A stretch of 30,312 nt of DNA from IMG/VR virus record IMGVR_UViG_3300025282_000157, positions 1 through 30,312 of that record. The stretch is one strand, 5' to 3'. The DNA comes from a virus. Within the stretch, counting starts at the first letter, position 1, and each line of letters starts with the position of its first letter. The notes beneath the pieces are model-generated. The model was not told where the DNA came from. It saw only the letters and a program-made list of their open reading frames with translations, and did not search any database. Position numbers and translations under genes: made by a program. Below are positions 8,642 to 18,193 of the stretch, piece by piece.

Positions 8642-9118
8642 GTGTTGTCTTTTTTGGTGACGAAAACAACCGACAGATTCTCGCTCGTATGGGAGGGAGA
8701 TCCAGCGGTCAAGGCGAAGAAGGGTCAACAGTCATGGATCTCGGTTGACGCCGCGACGCTCAAGAGCGGGCAAAAGCCGGACGTGATGATCTGCCGCCCG
8801 CTGTCGGGCGACGAGGTTTTAAGAATTGTGACCGCTGTAGAGCACGAACCGAGCCTCATCGTACAGGCCGCTGCATTGGGCGTGGTTTCCATCGAGATGG
8901 GGACCGGCGAGCGAATCGACGATCCGCAGGGGGTCAGAGACGTATTGCTCCACGCCGCCAACCTCGAGAGCGTGACCGAATTAGCCCAGAGCGTTTTCGT
9001 GGCCTCCCGGGAGGGGGTCGATGCCTTACCCTTTCGCCATGAAAGCCCTCAAGTGGAGCGACATGATAACGGCGACGCCCTACGGTCTGACGTGCGAGGA
9101 GTGCCCGCGATCGCGTAA
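8642..9118 (+). CDS. Putative tail assembly chaperone (G-like)
   Basis: This protein of up to 158 residues lies between tube and tape measure genes, where siphoviruses encode chaperones that coat the tape measure. The first 125 residues include FLVTKTTDRFSLVWEGDP and a helical part (DVLLHAANLESVTELAQSVF). The gene overlaps the next one by 98 bases in a different frame. A GAG_GGG_GTC slip site lies right at the next gene's start, so a G/GT-type fusion by frameshift is possible. The start is uncertain: GTG 8642 follows AGGGGG closely, and TTG 8645, TTG 8654 and GTG 8657 are alternatives. Family identity is inferred from position. Confidence 0.5.
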   Translation: MLSFLVTKTTDRFSLVWEGDPAVKAKKGQQSWISVDAATLKSGQKPDVMICRPLSGDEVLRIVTAVEHEPSLIVQAAALGVVSIEMGTGERIDDPQGVRDVLLHAANLESVTELAQSVFVASREGVDALPFRHESPQVERHDNGDALRSDVRGVPAIA

Positions 9119-9377
9119 GTGCGACGAATGGCCCGCCGAGGGAACCGGATACAAGTTCGAGGGGCACCGTATAGCCCAGGTGGACTGGGAGGCGTGCCCG
9201 GCATCCTACCTCAGATCGCCACACCTAAACTACGCGATGGATCTATATGCCGCGGCCCAGGTGAGTCCGATCGCCGATTGGCCCGATGGGTGGGCGGCGT
9301 GGGTTCGCGAGTGGATGGTGGCTATTGATTACACGATCCGCGACCGAAAGCGGATAGAGGCGGCCCGGCATGGCTAG
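9021..9377 (+). CDS. Putative tail assembly chaperone second part (T-like)
   Basis: This 118-residue protein overlaps the preceding chaperone-like gene by 98 bases and the tape measure gene by 8. It can be translated from ATG 9021, which has GGGAGGGGG three bases upstream. It could also be made as a C-terminal extension of the upstream protein after a +1 (or -2) shift. A cysteine cluster (CEECPRSRKC, then a later DWEACP) could bind zinc. The end (WPDGWAAWVREWMVAIDYTI) is Trp-rich and helical. That pattern is unusual for lambda T, so the chaperone role is inferred from position and overlap. Confidence 0.5.
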   Translation: MPYPFAMKALKWSDMITATPYGLTCEECPRSRKCDEWPAEGTGYKFEGHRIAQVDWEACPASYLRSPHLNYAMDLYAAAQVSPIADWPDGWAAWVREWMVAIDYTIRDRKRIEAARHG

Positions 9378-11511
9378 AGGAACTGTATCCCTAAAGTTCG
9401 CCCTTGTCGGAGAGGACAAGCTCGCGGGAACGATCGCCAAAGCGCAGCGGTCGATGGATGGTTTCGGGAAGCGCTCCGCGGCCTCGGCGAAGGCGGCGCA
9501 GAAGGGGTTCCGCGGGCTGAGCGGAACGATCACCGGGATCCCGAGCAAGGTTCAAGAAATGAACCAGGCTTTCCAGCTCGCGAAAGGGGTGGCTTCGGCG
9601 CTCGCGGGCGCGCTTCGGGGCGCCTTTGATTTTCTAAAAGAGGGAGAGATCGCGAACAATGTCGAAACGATATTCAACCAGATCAACGCCAACGCAAACG
9701 CCGTTCTGAAAAGCGCCAGGGGCGCCACGCTCAACCTGATCGACGACACTACGCTCCAGCAGCAGCTTAACAAGATGCGTATCTTGGGGGCGTCGGTCGA
9801 GGATGCGATCGGCGTGATGAGGGTAGCGAGCACCGTGGCCGAGGTAACAGGCCAGGACGTCGTGGGCCTCGCGGAACAAATCTCGATGGCTACGATCAGC
9901 GGGCGATCTGCATCGTTGAAGCTCGTCGGCGTGATGCTCGATCTGAATAAGGAACTGGAGCTATACGCGCGCAGGACAGACACGACAGTCGACGCCATGA
10001 GCGAGCAGGAAAAGACATCGGCCCGACTTCAAATCGTAACAGGATCTCTTGCCACAAAGCTCGCAACGGCGGGAATCAGCACCGAGGATCTGTCGTCCAG
10101 GATCAGGGAGCTGGAAACGGATCTTCAAAATGCGACGAGTTCGGCCCAGCAGTTAGCCACCACGCTCGCGGGCGATCTGTTTGGTGACGAAACACAGGCC
10201 GAGTATTGGGAGGATCGCACAGAGGATTTGATCGATAAGGCGTCGAAGTTCGGATCCCGATTCAGAAAAGAGAGAGACGCGGCCCGCGCGGAGCTGGCGA
10301 ACACCTACAGGCTAGACAGCAAAGTGGTGCATGCGGCATTTATCGAGGCGGCCGACACAGACAGAAAAGCGCTCGACGAATTTATCGCGGGAAGGATCCT
10401 ATACCTAAAAGCCCAAAAAACAGCATCGGCGCGGGCAAAGGCTCTTCACGAGCAGTCGAGCAAAGACAGGGAGCTTGCGGATATTGCAGAGGCCGAGCGC
10501 CGCGAGAAGATCGCCGAGCGTAACAGCAAGAAGGCAAAGGCCCGCAAAAAGCGGAACAAAGACGAGGCGACAAGAGCTTCGATCGCGGCAGCCAAAAGAA
10601 TATCAGACGCCGCAGATAAGGGTCTGGAGCGCGATCTTGCGATGGAACTTAGCGCAGACAAACTACACCGATCCCTTGAGCTTAGAAAGCTGAAAGAAGC
10701 GGACGAGATCTTACACGCCAAGGCTGTAATGCTCGATAAGGACAGAGAATCTGAAGATCTTATGTTCAAGGGTAAGATCTTGGGTCGGGAGCATGCCGAT
10801 CGGCTGGAGCAATCGCGGCTCGATTACAGTGATCGCATAGACGCTATCCGAACGCGAGAGAGGGGCGAGAGAGAGGACGAAGCCCATAGAAAAAAAGAGA
10901 GAAGGGACGAGGATCTGGAGAGGCTACACCAGAACGAGTTGCGGCGAATGGAGGAGAGCCGATCGATGATGCTAGAGGGCGCGGGGGTTATGGGTCAGAT
11001 GTCAGGGGATCTCGGTCGATTCTCTGATGATTGGTCGATCGCGATGGGCGGCGCCGCTGATGTGACCGGCGCGGTAGGTAACAACATGGGCAACATGGCA
11101 AAAACCGCGCAATACAGCATCGACGCGGTGGGCCGGACAAGCTCCGCGCTGATTAAAAACGACAAGGCGGCGGCGGCGACTCGTGCAGGGTTTGCGATGG
11201 CATCTGGTTTCTTTGCGGTGGCAGCGGGAAACCCCGTCGCCGCTGCGAGCTACTTTACGTCGGCGGCACTGTTCGCAGCTCTGGCGGGGACGTCTGGCGG
11301 GAAGAAGGGTAGGGGCAAATCATCGGCGGGCGCGTCCCGCATGGGCGGCGGCGGCGGCGGTGGTGGCGGGGGTCGCGCCAGTTCCCGCGCGAGCAACGTG
11401 ACGATCAATGTCCAGGGGTTGGTGCATGGTACATCTAGTGATCTCGGTGTGGCTGTCGGCGAGCAAGTAAACGGTGTTTCTGGTACAGGGCTGGGTACCG
11501 CGGAGGTCTGA
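9370..11511 (+). CDS. Tape measure protein
   Basis: This 713-residue protein sets tail length and is threaded through the tube. It is the long, mostly helical gene expected after tube and chaperone genes. Residues 1-70 contain basic repeats of Ala/Lys. Residues 270-560 are highly charged coiled coil rich in Glu, Arg and Lys. Residues 595-645 are hydrophobic Ala-rich helices (GFAMASGFFAVAAGNPVAAA), typical of the membrane-interacting part. A polyglycine run follows (near 658-667) before a short beta tail. By the usual rule of about 1.5 angstrom per residue the tail would be near 105-110 nm. No lysozyme or peptidase domain is visible. Confidence 0.85.
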   Translation: MARGTVSLKFALVGEDKLAGTIAKAQRSMDGFGKRSAASAKAAQKGFRGLSGTITGIPSKVQEMNQAFQLAKGVASALAGALRGAFDFLKEGEIANNVETIFNQINANANAVLKSARGATLNLIDDTTLQQQLNKMRILGASVEDAIGVMRVASTVAEVTGQDVVGLAEQISMATISGRSASLKLVGVMLDLNKELELYARRTDTTVDAMSEQEKTSARLQIVTGSLATKLATAGISTEDLSSRIRELETDLQNATSSAQQLATTLAGDLFGDETQAEYWEDRTEDLIDKASKFGSRFRKERDAARAELANTYRLDSKVVHAAFIEAADTDRKALDEFIAGRILYLKAQKTASARAKALHEQSSKDRELADIAEAERREKIAERNSKKAKARKKRNKDEATRASIAAAKRISDAADKGLERDLAMELSADKLHRSLELRKLKEADEILHAKAVMLDKDRESEDLMFKGKILGREHADRLEQSRLDYSDRIDAIRTRERGEREDEAHRKKERRDEDLERLHQNELRRMEESRSMMLEGAGVMGQMSGDLGRFSDDWSIAMGGAADVTGAVGNNMGNMAKTAQYSIDAVGRTSSALIKNDKAAAATRAGFAMASGFFAVAAGNPVAAASYFTSAALFAALAGTSGGKKGRGKSSAGASRMGGGGGGGGGGRASSRASNVTINVQGLVHGTSSDLGVAVGEQVNGVSGTGLGTAEV

Positions 11512-12179
11512 TGCCTGGGTCTGTAAAGGGTCTATGTGTTTGGCGAGCTGGGTGGACCGGCACCGCCACGCTCACCGTCGGCGGCGATTCGGTCATCGTC
11601 ACGCCAACCCCAACGGATTGCGCGCTCAACGTCTTGAATCGGATCGTTAATGCCGCCAACGCCGGGATTCCTGGCGGCCTGGGGTTCTCTTGGGCGGCGA
11701 GCGACACCGGGGCTCTCACGATCTCGGTGGCGTCGTCGAGCTTCGATCTCGCTATGACGGGGACAACGGATACTCACCTCGCCTTCTCGTCGTCGAGCTA
11801 CTCTGGGCAGACGTCGATCACGACGGGGAGCACCCCATCTGGATCGTTCTGGCCTTACACAGACGACGACGGGTTTCTATATACGCTCGACGTTCGATCC
11901 CCGTCTGCGCGCGGGACGATGGGATCGGGTTGGGCGTATTGGCCCCACACCCCAGCCACTAATTTCGAGCGCCCCGTCTTGAGGTTTCGCGGTTTGCGCG
12001 CGGTGTCCATTTCGCTACTAGAGAAGTGGGAGAGCCTCGGGAGCCCGGCCAAGATCGATCTGTATTTTGCAGGCGCACACCTTACCACATTGACCGTCGG
12101 CGGCTTGCGGCTCAGAGAGGAGTCGGATCTGTCTGGGTGGTCAACCGTAGAGTTCGACGTTCTGGGGGGCGTGAGATGA
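11511..12179 (+). CDS. Distal tail-like protein
   Basis: This 222-residue beta-rich protein follows the tape measure with a TGATG junction. That is where distal tail or tail-tip genes lie. Its pattern recurs at the start of the next gene. Both have a helix such as CALNVLNRIVNAANAGIPGG, then strands around GALTISVASSSFDLAMTG, then a closing segment resembling LALDGYVDGFLSEMP in the neighbour. The two therefore look like tandem paralogues, one free and one fused to the hub protein. It would form a ring at the tail tip joining tube and hub. Named family uncertain. Confidence 0.55.
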   Translation: MPGSVKGLCVWRAGWTGTATLTVGGDSVIVTPTPTDCALNVLNRIVNAANAGIPGGLGFSWAASDTGALTISVASSSFDLAMTGTTDTHLAFSSSSYSGQTSITTGSTPSGSFWPYTDDDGFLYTLDVRSPSARGTMGSGWAYWPHTPATNFERPVLRFRGLRAVSISLLEKWESLGSPAKIDLYFAGAHLTTLTVGGLRLREESDLSGWSTVEFDVLGGVR

Positions 12180-15100
12180 GCCACATCCAGGCTATGATCA
12201 ACTGCGACATTCCCGGGATGCGGACACTTAGCCACAAGGCCACGGGAGAGGGGAGCTATACGGACATCACGCTCTCGGGCTGGCTGCCGTTCAAGGATTA
12301 CCTTTCGCAGCTTTCGACAGCCCTGGCGTCTGCGATCGATTGGACAATCGCCTACGACGAAGGGCAGGATCGGATCATATTCACCGAGGGCGGATCGGCT
12401 GTCACCGCGTCGATCAAGTTCGAGACTTCGACGTCTATGGCGTCACTATGGGGTCACCCCGGGATCTCGTTGTTTACGATATCGGCAGGCGGGACTCCCC
12501 GGCACGAGCTGCCGAGCGCGCCGGATGGCGTCGTCCCTCTCGGGTCTGTCCACTTCGCAGACGTGCAGACCGCGCGCGAGACGGAGATCCAGAGTTACCG
12601 ACACGGCCGCGCATACTCCACGGCCTTCGGCAACGGTCGCAGGTACACGCTTAGAGCGCGGCCGCTTTGGGCCGATCGATCCAGGGTGCTAGAGGGTCCA
12701 TGTTCTGTCGGCAAGGTGCGGGTCGGTGATTGGTCGGCCTCGAGTATATATGGATCGCTCGCACTGGACGGCTACGTCGACGGGTTTCTCTCAGAGATGC
12801 CGTCGCTATCGGTGGCCCAGGAGGACGTCGAGGGATTTCTGGAGTTGGAGTTCTCGCTATACTCGCCAGTGGCGCCTCACATCACGACAGAGACGCTCGG
12901 CGATGCGTTCTTCGGTAGCCTCAAACGCGGGAACTCGATCAACTATTCGGCGACGATCGAGGGCGTGCCGTTCCGATTCGTCGAGACGGATCCCGGGATC
13001 GCAGATTCGACGTATACGATCGCGCCAGCGCTGATCGTCGATGATGCCCAAACGCTGACCCATAAGGTTGACAGGCAAAGGGGGATCACCGCGGCGTCTG
13101 GCCTGCGGCTCGGGATCTTGGATCCATCTAACGAGCTGGAGATTTTCGGGCGACCGTCTGCGAAGATAGCCCTCGCGTCTGCCGTTACATACAACGCAAC
13201 CACGATCAACCTCGACGGGGACACAGCCCCCTTCGCAAGCTCTGGGATCGTATATCTCGGGAATGAGGCTCTGCGGTACGCCGCAAAGACGGGGCCGAGC
13301 GACACGCCAGCAAATCAACTGCAAGGCATAACCAGACCGTTCGGGCCTGGCTATGACTACTCGCGCTCGACGGTTCAGAAATACAGGACGGTGGCTAACC
13401 GCAAGATCGCATGGGCTGGCGCAGTGGTCGAGCTTTGGGGCCAACTCCTCGACCCATACGGGCGCGCGATAGATACGGCGTGGCGCGGGAGCTACAGCCG
13501 CCACATGTACACCGGGCAGGTGAAGGGGCTCCCAGGGTACTCGGCTGGCGTGTGGGTCATCGACACAGAGGATCTAATTCGTCGACTCACAAAGGACGTC
13601 GGCGTCTCCGCGTCTGCGACGCTCGCCCCGTTCGACTACTCCTCCAGCTTCAACGTCGGATCGGACATTGACGCGAACTATCTTCTCGTCCACACGCCCG
13701 ACACGGCATGGCTCAGGGTTACCGTGGATTGGACCGGCGGGACAGATGTCGCCGCGTCCCCAGGGACGGATTTCGTGGCTGACGACGAGGGGCAGTTTTA
13801 CTGGGACATTCAGATCACGGACACGACCGGGATCAAAGAGGTGACGACGTTCGTTGACGCGATGACCAAGCTACTCGCGGCCATTCAGTACAAGGACGTA
13901 ACGGAGGGGATCGGCTGGGAGTCTGGGCGCGCGTGGGCAAATGCCAGCGGCCTCCTTCAGTACCACATCGACAGTGTGGCGATTCTGAAATCTGACCCTG
14001 CCGGGTTTATGGTTTCCGAGTGGGGCCAGGTATATTTTGGATTCGAGTATGCAGAGGCTCCGCTTAACTATGCACAGGTGTCGATCACGATCGGGCCGCG
14101 CGATGGATACGCGATGCCGTACTGGTTCACGATCCCAGGCCTTGCTCTTTTCAGCAAAGAAAAGAACACCACGCCGATCTTCGCGTCCCTTCCAAGCGGG
14201 CTACACGGGCAAACCGCAACCACGATGTTCATAAAACAGGACGGCGACACGTCCGCTGCAATCGCCGAGTTTCCCGACTCTGGGTACGTCGGGATCAAGG
14301 GGCAGGATGGCGCGGGCGAGGTCGCGAGTTACGCCGAGAAGTTAGACGCGAGCGAATACCCCGGCCGGATCATTCTCGCGGGAATGAAGCGAAAACAAAG
14401 CGGCACCGTTCAGAATGTGTTCATAGATGGCGGGGAGCTTCACGCCGCCGCGATCGTCACGGGCAACACCGGGGAGGTGATAGCCAAGATCCTAGAGAGT
14501 TCAGGGAACAACGCTCCACCGGAGCGGGGCGTTTATGACGTGCTCGACCAGGGTTTCGGCTACGCGCTGAAAGCCTCCGATCACGTCCTAGACACAACCG
14601 TTGATGTGTCCCTTAAAGCCAACAGCCTAAAGCACGGATTGATTAACCCCAGCAAGCTAAACATGGTAGTTGCCGAGGCTGTTAGCCTCGACAAGATGAT
14701 CGGAACCATCGTATCCGCTAACGGATTGGCGCTCTCTTGGGTTCGGGATCCTGCGGACAGTAGGTTAAAAATCGGAGTTGTTCCCACTGGCCCGCTCGGC
14801 GGCATAGCGGATCACACGATCGGGGACGGGGATTTGGTGTCGCAAGGCGCGGCCACGGTCGCCCGTGTTTCGCCATCCCCGAACATGATCACGGTCCGAC
14901 AGGCCGCGACCCCGGTGTGGTCTGGGGGGAATACGTTCACATATAGGATCCTCGAGGACATGGCGGCCCGCGGCGGTCAGTCGGCTACCGTTGAGATTTA
15001 CGGGGTCAGCGTACTGGCCTTCTATATGCTCGCCGAGGTATACGCCGGAAAGATCGCCAACAACGCGATGGCAGAGGTGGCGTATCGGTTCCGCGTCGCC

Positions 15101-15577
15101 CCGCACAAGGACTGGCTGCCGGGTCAGCTCGTGTCAATCGACATCACACACTCGGGCGTGTTTGACTGGACGACGGGAACACCGGGGATCTCTGAGACTT
15201 TCGGGCGTATCCTACAGGTTCGCCGCAACCTCGTGTCGGGCGTTGTCGATCTCGACGTCGTTGTTATGGGTCAGTCGCTCGTTGAGCCTCTCTGTCCGGC
15301 GCCGCGGATCACAGGCTACGACGGGTCGACGTTCACGCTAGAGGATGCGTCCGTCTTCTCTAATGGCGACCCGATCAGGATCTACACCCCAGGGGTGGCG
15401 GGCGCAGAGCTTGAGACGTCGATCAACTCTCTGGCGGGAAACGTGATCACGCCTGCGGCGATGCCGTCGCCCATATATCCCGGCGCAACCTGCGCGACAT
15501 ATCCCGCCAACACGTCGACAATAACGTCACACCAGAACGCGCACGCTCACATCGCGGACGGCGGGGAGTTTCACTGA
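12176..15577 (+). CDS. Large tail hub / baseplate protein
   Basis: This 1133-residue protein is the largest in the window and probably forms the tail tip hub contacting the host. Residues 1-240 resemble the upstream distal tail protein. The middle is a long beta-rich region with strands around YAMPYWFTIPGLALFSKEKN. Residues 960-1050 (FRVAPHKDWLPGQLVSIDIT, then GRILQVRRNLVSGVVDLDVV) look like the OB-type hub segment of siphoviral tail tips. The C-terminus ends in a His-rich tail (HQNAHAHIADGGEFH), possibly metal-binding. I chose ATG 12176, which overlaps the previous stop as ATGA; the frame is open further upstream only as antecedent overlap. Enzymatic motifs are not visible. Confidence 0.7.
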   Translation: MSHIQAMINCDIPGMRTLSHKATGEGSYTDITLSGWLPFKDYLSQLSTALASAIDWTIAYDEGQDRIIFTEGGSAVTASIKFETSTSMASLWGHPGISLFTISAGGTPRHELPSAPDGVVPLGSVHFADVQTARETEIQSYRHGRAYSTAFGNGRRYTLRARPLWADRSRVLEGPCSVGKVRVGDWSASSIYGSLALDGYVDGFLSEMPSLSVAQEDVEGFLELEFSLYSPVAPHITTETLGDAFFGSLKRGNSINYSATIEGVPFRFVETDPGIADSTYTIAPALIVDDAQTLTHKVDRQRGITAASGLRLGILDPSNELEIFGRPSAKIALASAVTYNATTINLDGDTAPFASSGIVYLGNEALRYAAKTGPSDTPANQLQGITRPFGPGYDYSRSTVQKYRTVANRKIAWAGAVVELWGQLLDPYGRAIDTAWRGSYSRHMYTGQVKGLPGYSAGVWVIDTEDLIRRLTKDVGVSASATLAPFDYSSSFNVGSDIDANYLLVHTPDTAWLRVTVDWTGGTDVAASPGTDFVADDEGQFYWDIQITDTTGIKEVTTFVDAMTKLLAAIQYKDVTEGIGWESGRAWANASGLLQYHIDSVAILKSDPAGFMVSEWGQVYFGFEYAEAPLNYAQVSITIGPRDGYAMPYWFTIPGLALFSKEKNTTPIFASLPSGLHGQTATTMFIKQDGDTSAAIAEFPDSGYVGIKGQDGAGEVASYAEKLDASEYPGRIILAGMKRKQSGTVQNVFIDGGELHAAAIVTGNTGEVIAKILESSGNNAPPERGVYDVLDQGFGYALKASDHVLDTTVDVSLKANSLKHGLINPSKLNMVVAEAVSLDKMIGTIVSANGLALSWVRDPADSRLKIGVVPTGPLGGIADHTIGDGDLVSQGAATVARVSPSPNMITVRQAATPVWSGGNTFTYRILEDMAARGGQSATVEIYGVSVLAFYMLAEVYAGKIANNAMAEVAYRFRVAPHKDWLPGQLVSIDITHSGVFDWTTGTPGISETFGRILQVRRNLVSGVVDLDVVVMGQSLVEPLCPAPRITGYDGSTFTLEDASVFSNGDPIRIYTPGVAGAELETSINSLAGNVITPAAMPSPIYPGATCATYPANTSTITSHQNAHAHIADGGEFH

Positions 15578-16644
15578 TGGCAGTAGATATCCCAACTGAC
15601 TACGACACAACCGGGCTCACCGTCGGCGTGGGGATTGGATCCCAGATCCCGATCACGTCTTCGCCGATCCGTGGCTTGGCGAACAATCACAATTTTATGG
15701 GGGGCCACTATTGCCCGCCCGCTTTCTACGGCGCGTCGTATCACAAGGAGATCGCCACGGGCGGGACCGTGTATGGGATGACGTCCGAGATCGTTAGCGC
15801 GTCCACATGGATCGATATCTCTGTGATGCAAATCCCAAGCCATTCCCTCTACAGGGATCTCGCCTTTGGTGTCGTTGCCTACAGACTTGATCTGACGTCT
15901 ACACACAAGTTCAGGATCAGGATCGGATCTACATATTCACCAGAGGTCACGATTAGCGCGGTAACCCCGACCTATCACAGCACGACAATCACGCCGCCCG
16001 CGGGCACACACATCACGGCGGTACTCCAGATTCAGAACACGTCAGCAGTGAACCGCGACACGGCGGTCCAGAGTTGGGCCGCGGCATGGGATAGGATCTA
16101 TGGCAGCCAATCCGACACGCCAGGATCCGACGCGACCGCTGACCACAAGTGGATGTGGACACAGCCTAGCCAGGAGTTCTCGGACAACGAACCGCTGACC
16201 GTTGAGCAATACAACCGGATCGCTGGAGGTCCGCAGGAAATCTACGCGGCGACCCCACAGTGCGTTTGCGCACTTGCCGACGCCTTGCGAGAGAGTGCAA
16301 ACGGGTACTTCACGACGGATTCGACGACGCCGACGCTCGTGGCTAATTTGCTGATCTGCAAGCGCAGGGACAATCAAAAGATTCGATTTCGCGCGTGGTC
16401 GTGGGGCCGCGCTGGATCAGTGATCCTGATTCAGATCGGCAACCAGAGCTGCACGATCGGTCCGTCTTCTACGTCCGCGCCGGATGTCAATACCGGATCT
16501 TATACGTACACCTTTCAGGAGGCCGGATCGCTGATCGACCTGTCCGAGGAGGCCAACGTCACACAGGCCCGGATCTATATGACGAGCAGCAACACGGGCG
16601 ACGATTTTAATCTGTTTTCGCTCGTCGGTTGGGAGGAGTTGTAA
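15577..16644 (+). CDS. Virion structural protein, probable tail fibre or tip component
   Basis: This 355-residue protein starts in a TGATG junction with the hub gene and is followed without gap by another structural gene. It is beta-rich with Thr, Ser and Ile strands and short turns, consistent with a jelly-roll or carbohydrate-binding tip protein. Features include an aromatic N-terminal segment (FMGGHYCPPAFYGASYH) and a Trp-rich middle (WAAAWDRIYGSQSD). I recognise no family. Position right after the hub makes a receptor-binding or side-fibre role reasonable, but this is inference. Confidence 0.5.
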   Translation: MAVDIPTDYDTTGLTVGVGIGSQIPITSSPIRGLANNHNFMGGHYCPPAFYGASYHKEIATGGTVYGMTSEIVSASTWIDISVMQIPSHSLYRDLAFGVVAYRLDLTSTHKFRIRIGSTYSPEVTISAVTPTYHSTTITPPAGTHITAVLQIQNTSAVNRDTAVQSWAAAWDRIYGSQSDTPGSDATADHKWMWTQPSQEFSDNEPLTVEQYNRIAGGPQEIYAATPQCVCALADALRESANGYFTTDSTTPTLVANLLICKRRDNQKIRFRAWSWGRAGSVILIQIGNQSCTIGPSSTSAPDVNTGSYTYTFQEAGSLIDLSEEANVTQARIYMTSSNTGDDFNLFSLVGWEEL

Positions 16645-17208
16645 ATGCCGAAAACGATCATTCAGGGGGTGGGGTTCGACCCCGGCGCGTTTCCAAAAAT
16701 AACTGGCGACGGCACCCGATCATACCCGTACTACCCCGAGGCGGGGGATTTGCTATGGGCAGACAAGAACCAAACCCAAGTGCTGTTCAGTGGGCCTAAC
16801 CATTTTTGCATCGGCCTTGAGGGTCTGGGGAACGGGAGCGGCGACCCGCCATCGAATACGATCGGACACAAGATCGTGATCCACCAACCAGCGTTCGCCG
16901 ATCGGCTCACCGCTGGGATCCTCGCGATCGGGTTTGGCGTTGTTCATCTCGAAAACATCTCGATGTCGTCCGAGTACAAGATCAGCTTCGAGGTTTCCGG
17001 CGCAGACGCAGAAACCGCGGGCGGCGCTAAATTCGCGCAAATTTTCTATGGCGACATGAATCCCGCTGCGGGTTTACACTTCACGTCTAGCGATGTGATG
17101 GGGTTGCCGGGGATCTCGATCTGGGTCGAGTTCGACGATTCAAAAGGGGCGCCGAGGGTGTTCGCCCTGTACGGCAAATGGGGCAGAAGCTCGAACGTCA
17201 TCACATAG
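16645..17208 (+). CDS. Virion structural protein, tail tip region
   Basis: This 187-residue protein begins on the base after the previous stop, so translation is probably coupled. GGGAGGAG lies upstream inside the previous gene. It is beta-rich with a Gly/Asn-rich turn region (GLGNGSGDPPSNTIG) and ends in aromatic strands (RVFALYGKWGRSSN). I do not recognise the family. Lying between the previous virion gene and the endolysin, it is probably the last tail gene, perhaps a tip or receptor-binding accessory. Confidence 0.5.
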   Translation: MPKTIIQGVGFDPGAFPKITGDGTRSYPYYPEAGDLLWADKNQTQVLFSGPNHFCIGLEGLGNGSGDPPSNTIGHKIVIHQPAFADRLTAGILAIGFGVVHLENISMSSEYKISFEVSGADAETAGGAKFAQIFYGDMNPAAGLHFTSSDVMGLPGISIWVEFDDSKGAPRVFALYGKWGRSSNVIT

Positions 17209-17217
17209 GAGAGGCGC

Positions 17218-18153
17218 ATGGATAAGGTGAAAGAAAAGGATGCGATCAGGTACAACCTTCGGCAGCGCGGGAGGCTCTGGAGCAACGCGCAGATCCCGAT
17301 CTTTATTGGGATATTTGACGCGGGCTCGTCCGAGTTCGCGCAGGCTGTCGCATCCTTCCAGCGCGCGAGCCAGACTGGGTTGGTTGCCGACGGGATGCTC
17401 GGCCCTGCGACTCTCGCGACTCTGCTCCTGGTGGACGAGTGCGAGCGCGCCGCCACCCCAGAGCCAACCCCAGAGCCAGAGCCAACCCCGCGGGCCTCGT
17501 CCAACTCGATCGTCGTGGGCGGCGAGCTTGTCCAGCTCCCGCAGGAGTTCATAGACGCGGGCGTCATCGCCACGAACTACATCGAGGATGGAGAGGTCCA
17601 CTTTTCGGCGCGGGCGCGGTCTGGCGACGTGCGCCACCTTGTGATCCACGAGAGCGTTACAGCCACGAAGGACACTTGTGTCCGCGTCCTAGAGAAACGA
17701 AAGCTCGGCGTTCACCTCATTATTGACGAGCGCGGCAATCTGAGCTGCCACGCCGATCTCAAATCCGAATGCCCGGCGCACGCTAATCAGCTCAATGGCA
17801 CGTCAGTGGGTTGTGAAATGGTGAACGAATACTATCCGTCCAACACCAAGAGAGCCGGCGCCGAGGTCATCGGCGCAAGTTGGTGGACGCACACAAAGAA
17901 GGGGCTCACGCGCGGGTATGTAACCCCGACGCAGCGTCAAATGGAGACGGCCGCGATGGTCATCCCCTGGGTCTGCACGCTTCTCGACGGGTTGCCCCTG
18001 GACTTCCCCACCGCGGATCTCAGCTCCAAAAAGCGCCGGATCAAGGGATGGAAGGACGGCGCCAAGCCCGCCCCTGGAATCGTTGCCCACCGTGATTTCT
18101 CAAGCCATGCCGACGGGCGGTACGTGCTAGAGTCACTTCTGGAGATGGTCTAA
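17218..18153 (+). CDS. Endolysin: peptidoglycan-binding domain plus amidase
   Basis: This 311-residue enzyme would cut the amide bond between N-acetylmuramic acid and L-alanine in peptidoglycan at lysis. Residues 38-72 match a PG_binding_1 domain (VASFQRASQTGLVADGMLGP). A Pro/Glu/Thr linker (residues 80-92) follows. Residues 135-311 are an Amidase_2 (N-acetylmuramoyl-L-alanine amidase) domain. H144 in LVIHES and the HRDFSSHADGR region (H291, H297) are the likely zinc ligands. GVHLII at 164-169 is the family's core strand, and E200 is in the GCEM position. No signal peptide is seen, so a holin is expected. The ATG follows GAGAGG. Confidence 0.88.
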   Translation: MDKVKEKDAIRYNLRQRGRLWSNAQIPIFIGIFDAGSSEFAQAVASFQRASQTGLVADGMLGPATLATLLLVDECERAATPEPTPEPEPTPRASSNSIVVGGELVQLPQEFIDAGVIATNYIEDGEVHFSARARSGDVRHLVIHESVTATKDTCVRVLEKRKLGVHLIIDERGNLSCHADLKSECPAHANQLNGTSVGCEMVNEYYPSNTKRAGAEVIGASWWTHTKKGLTRGYVTPTQRQMETAAMVIPWVCTLLDGLPLDFPTADLSSKKRRIKGWKDGAKPAPGIVAHRDFSSHADGRYVLESLLEMV

Positions 18154-18193
18154 CCGCGAGGCGGATCGATGGGAAACGGTAAGGGTCTGACGG

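Noticed and set aside
12857-13504. Minus-strand ORF opposite the hub gene
   Set aside because: It lies wholly within an intact 1133-residue plus-strand gene and has no start signal.
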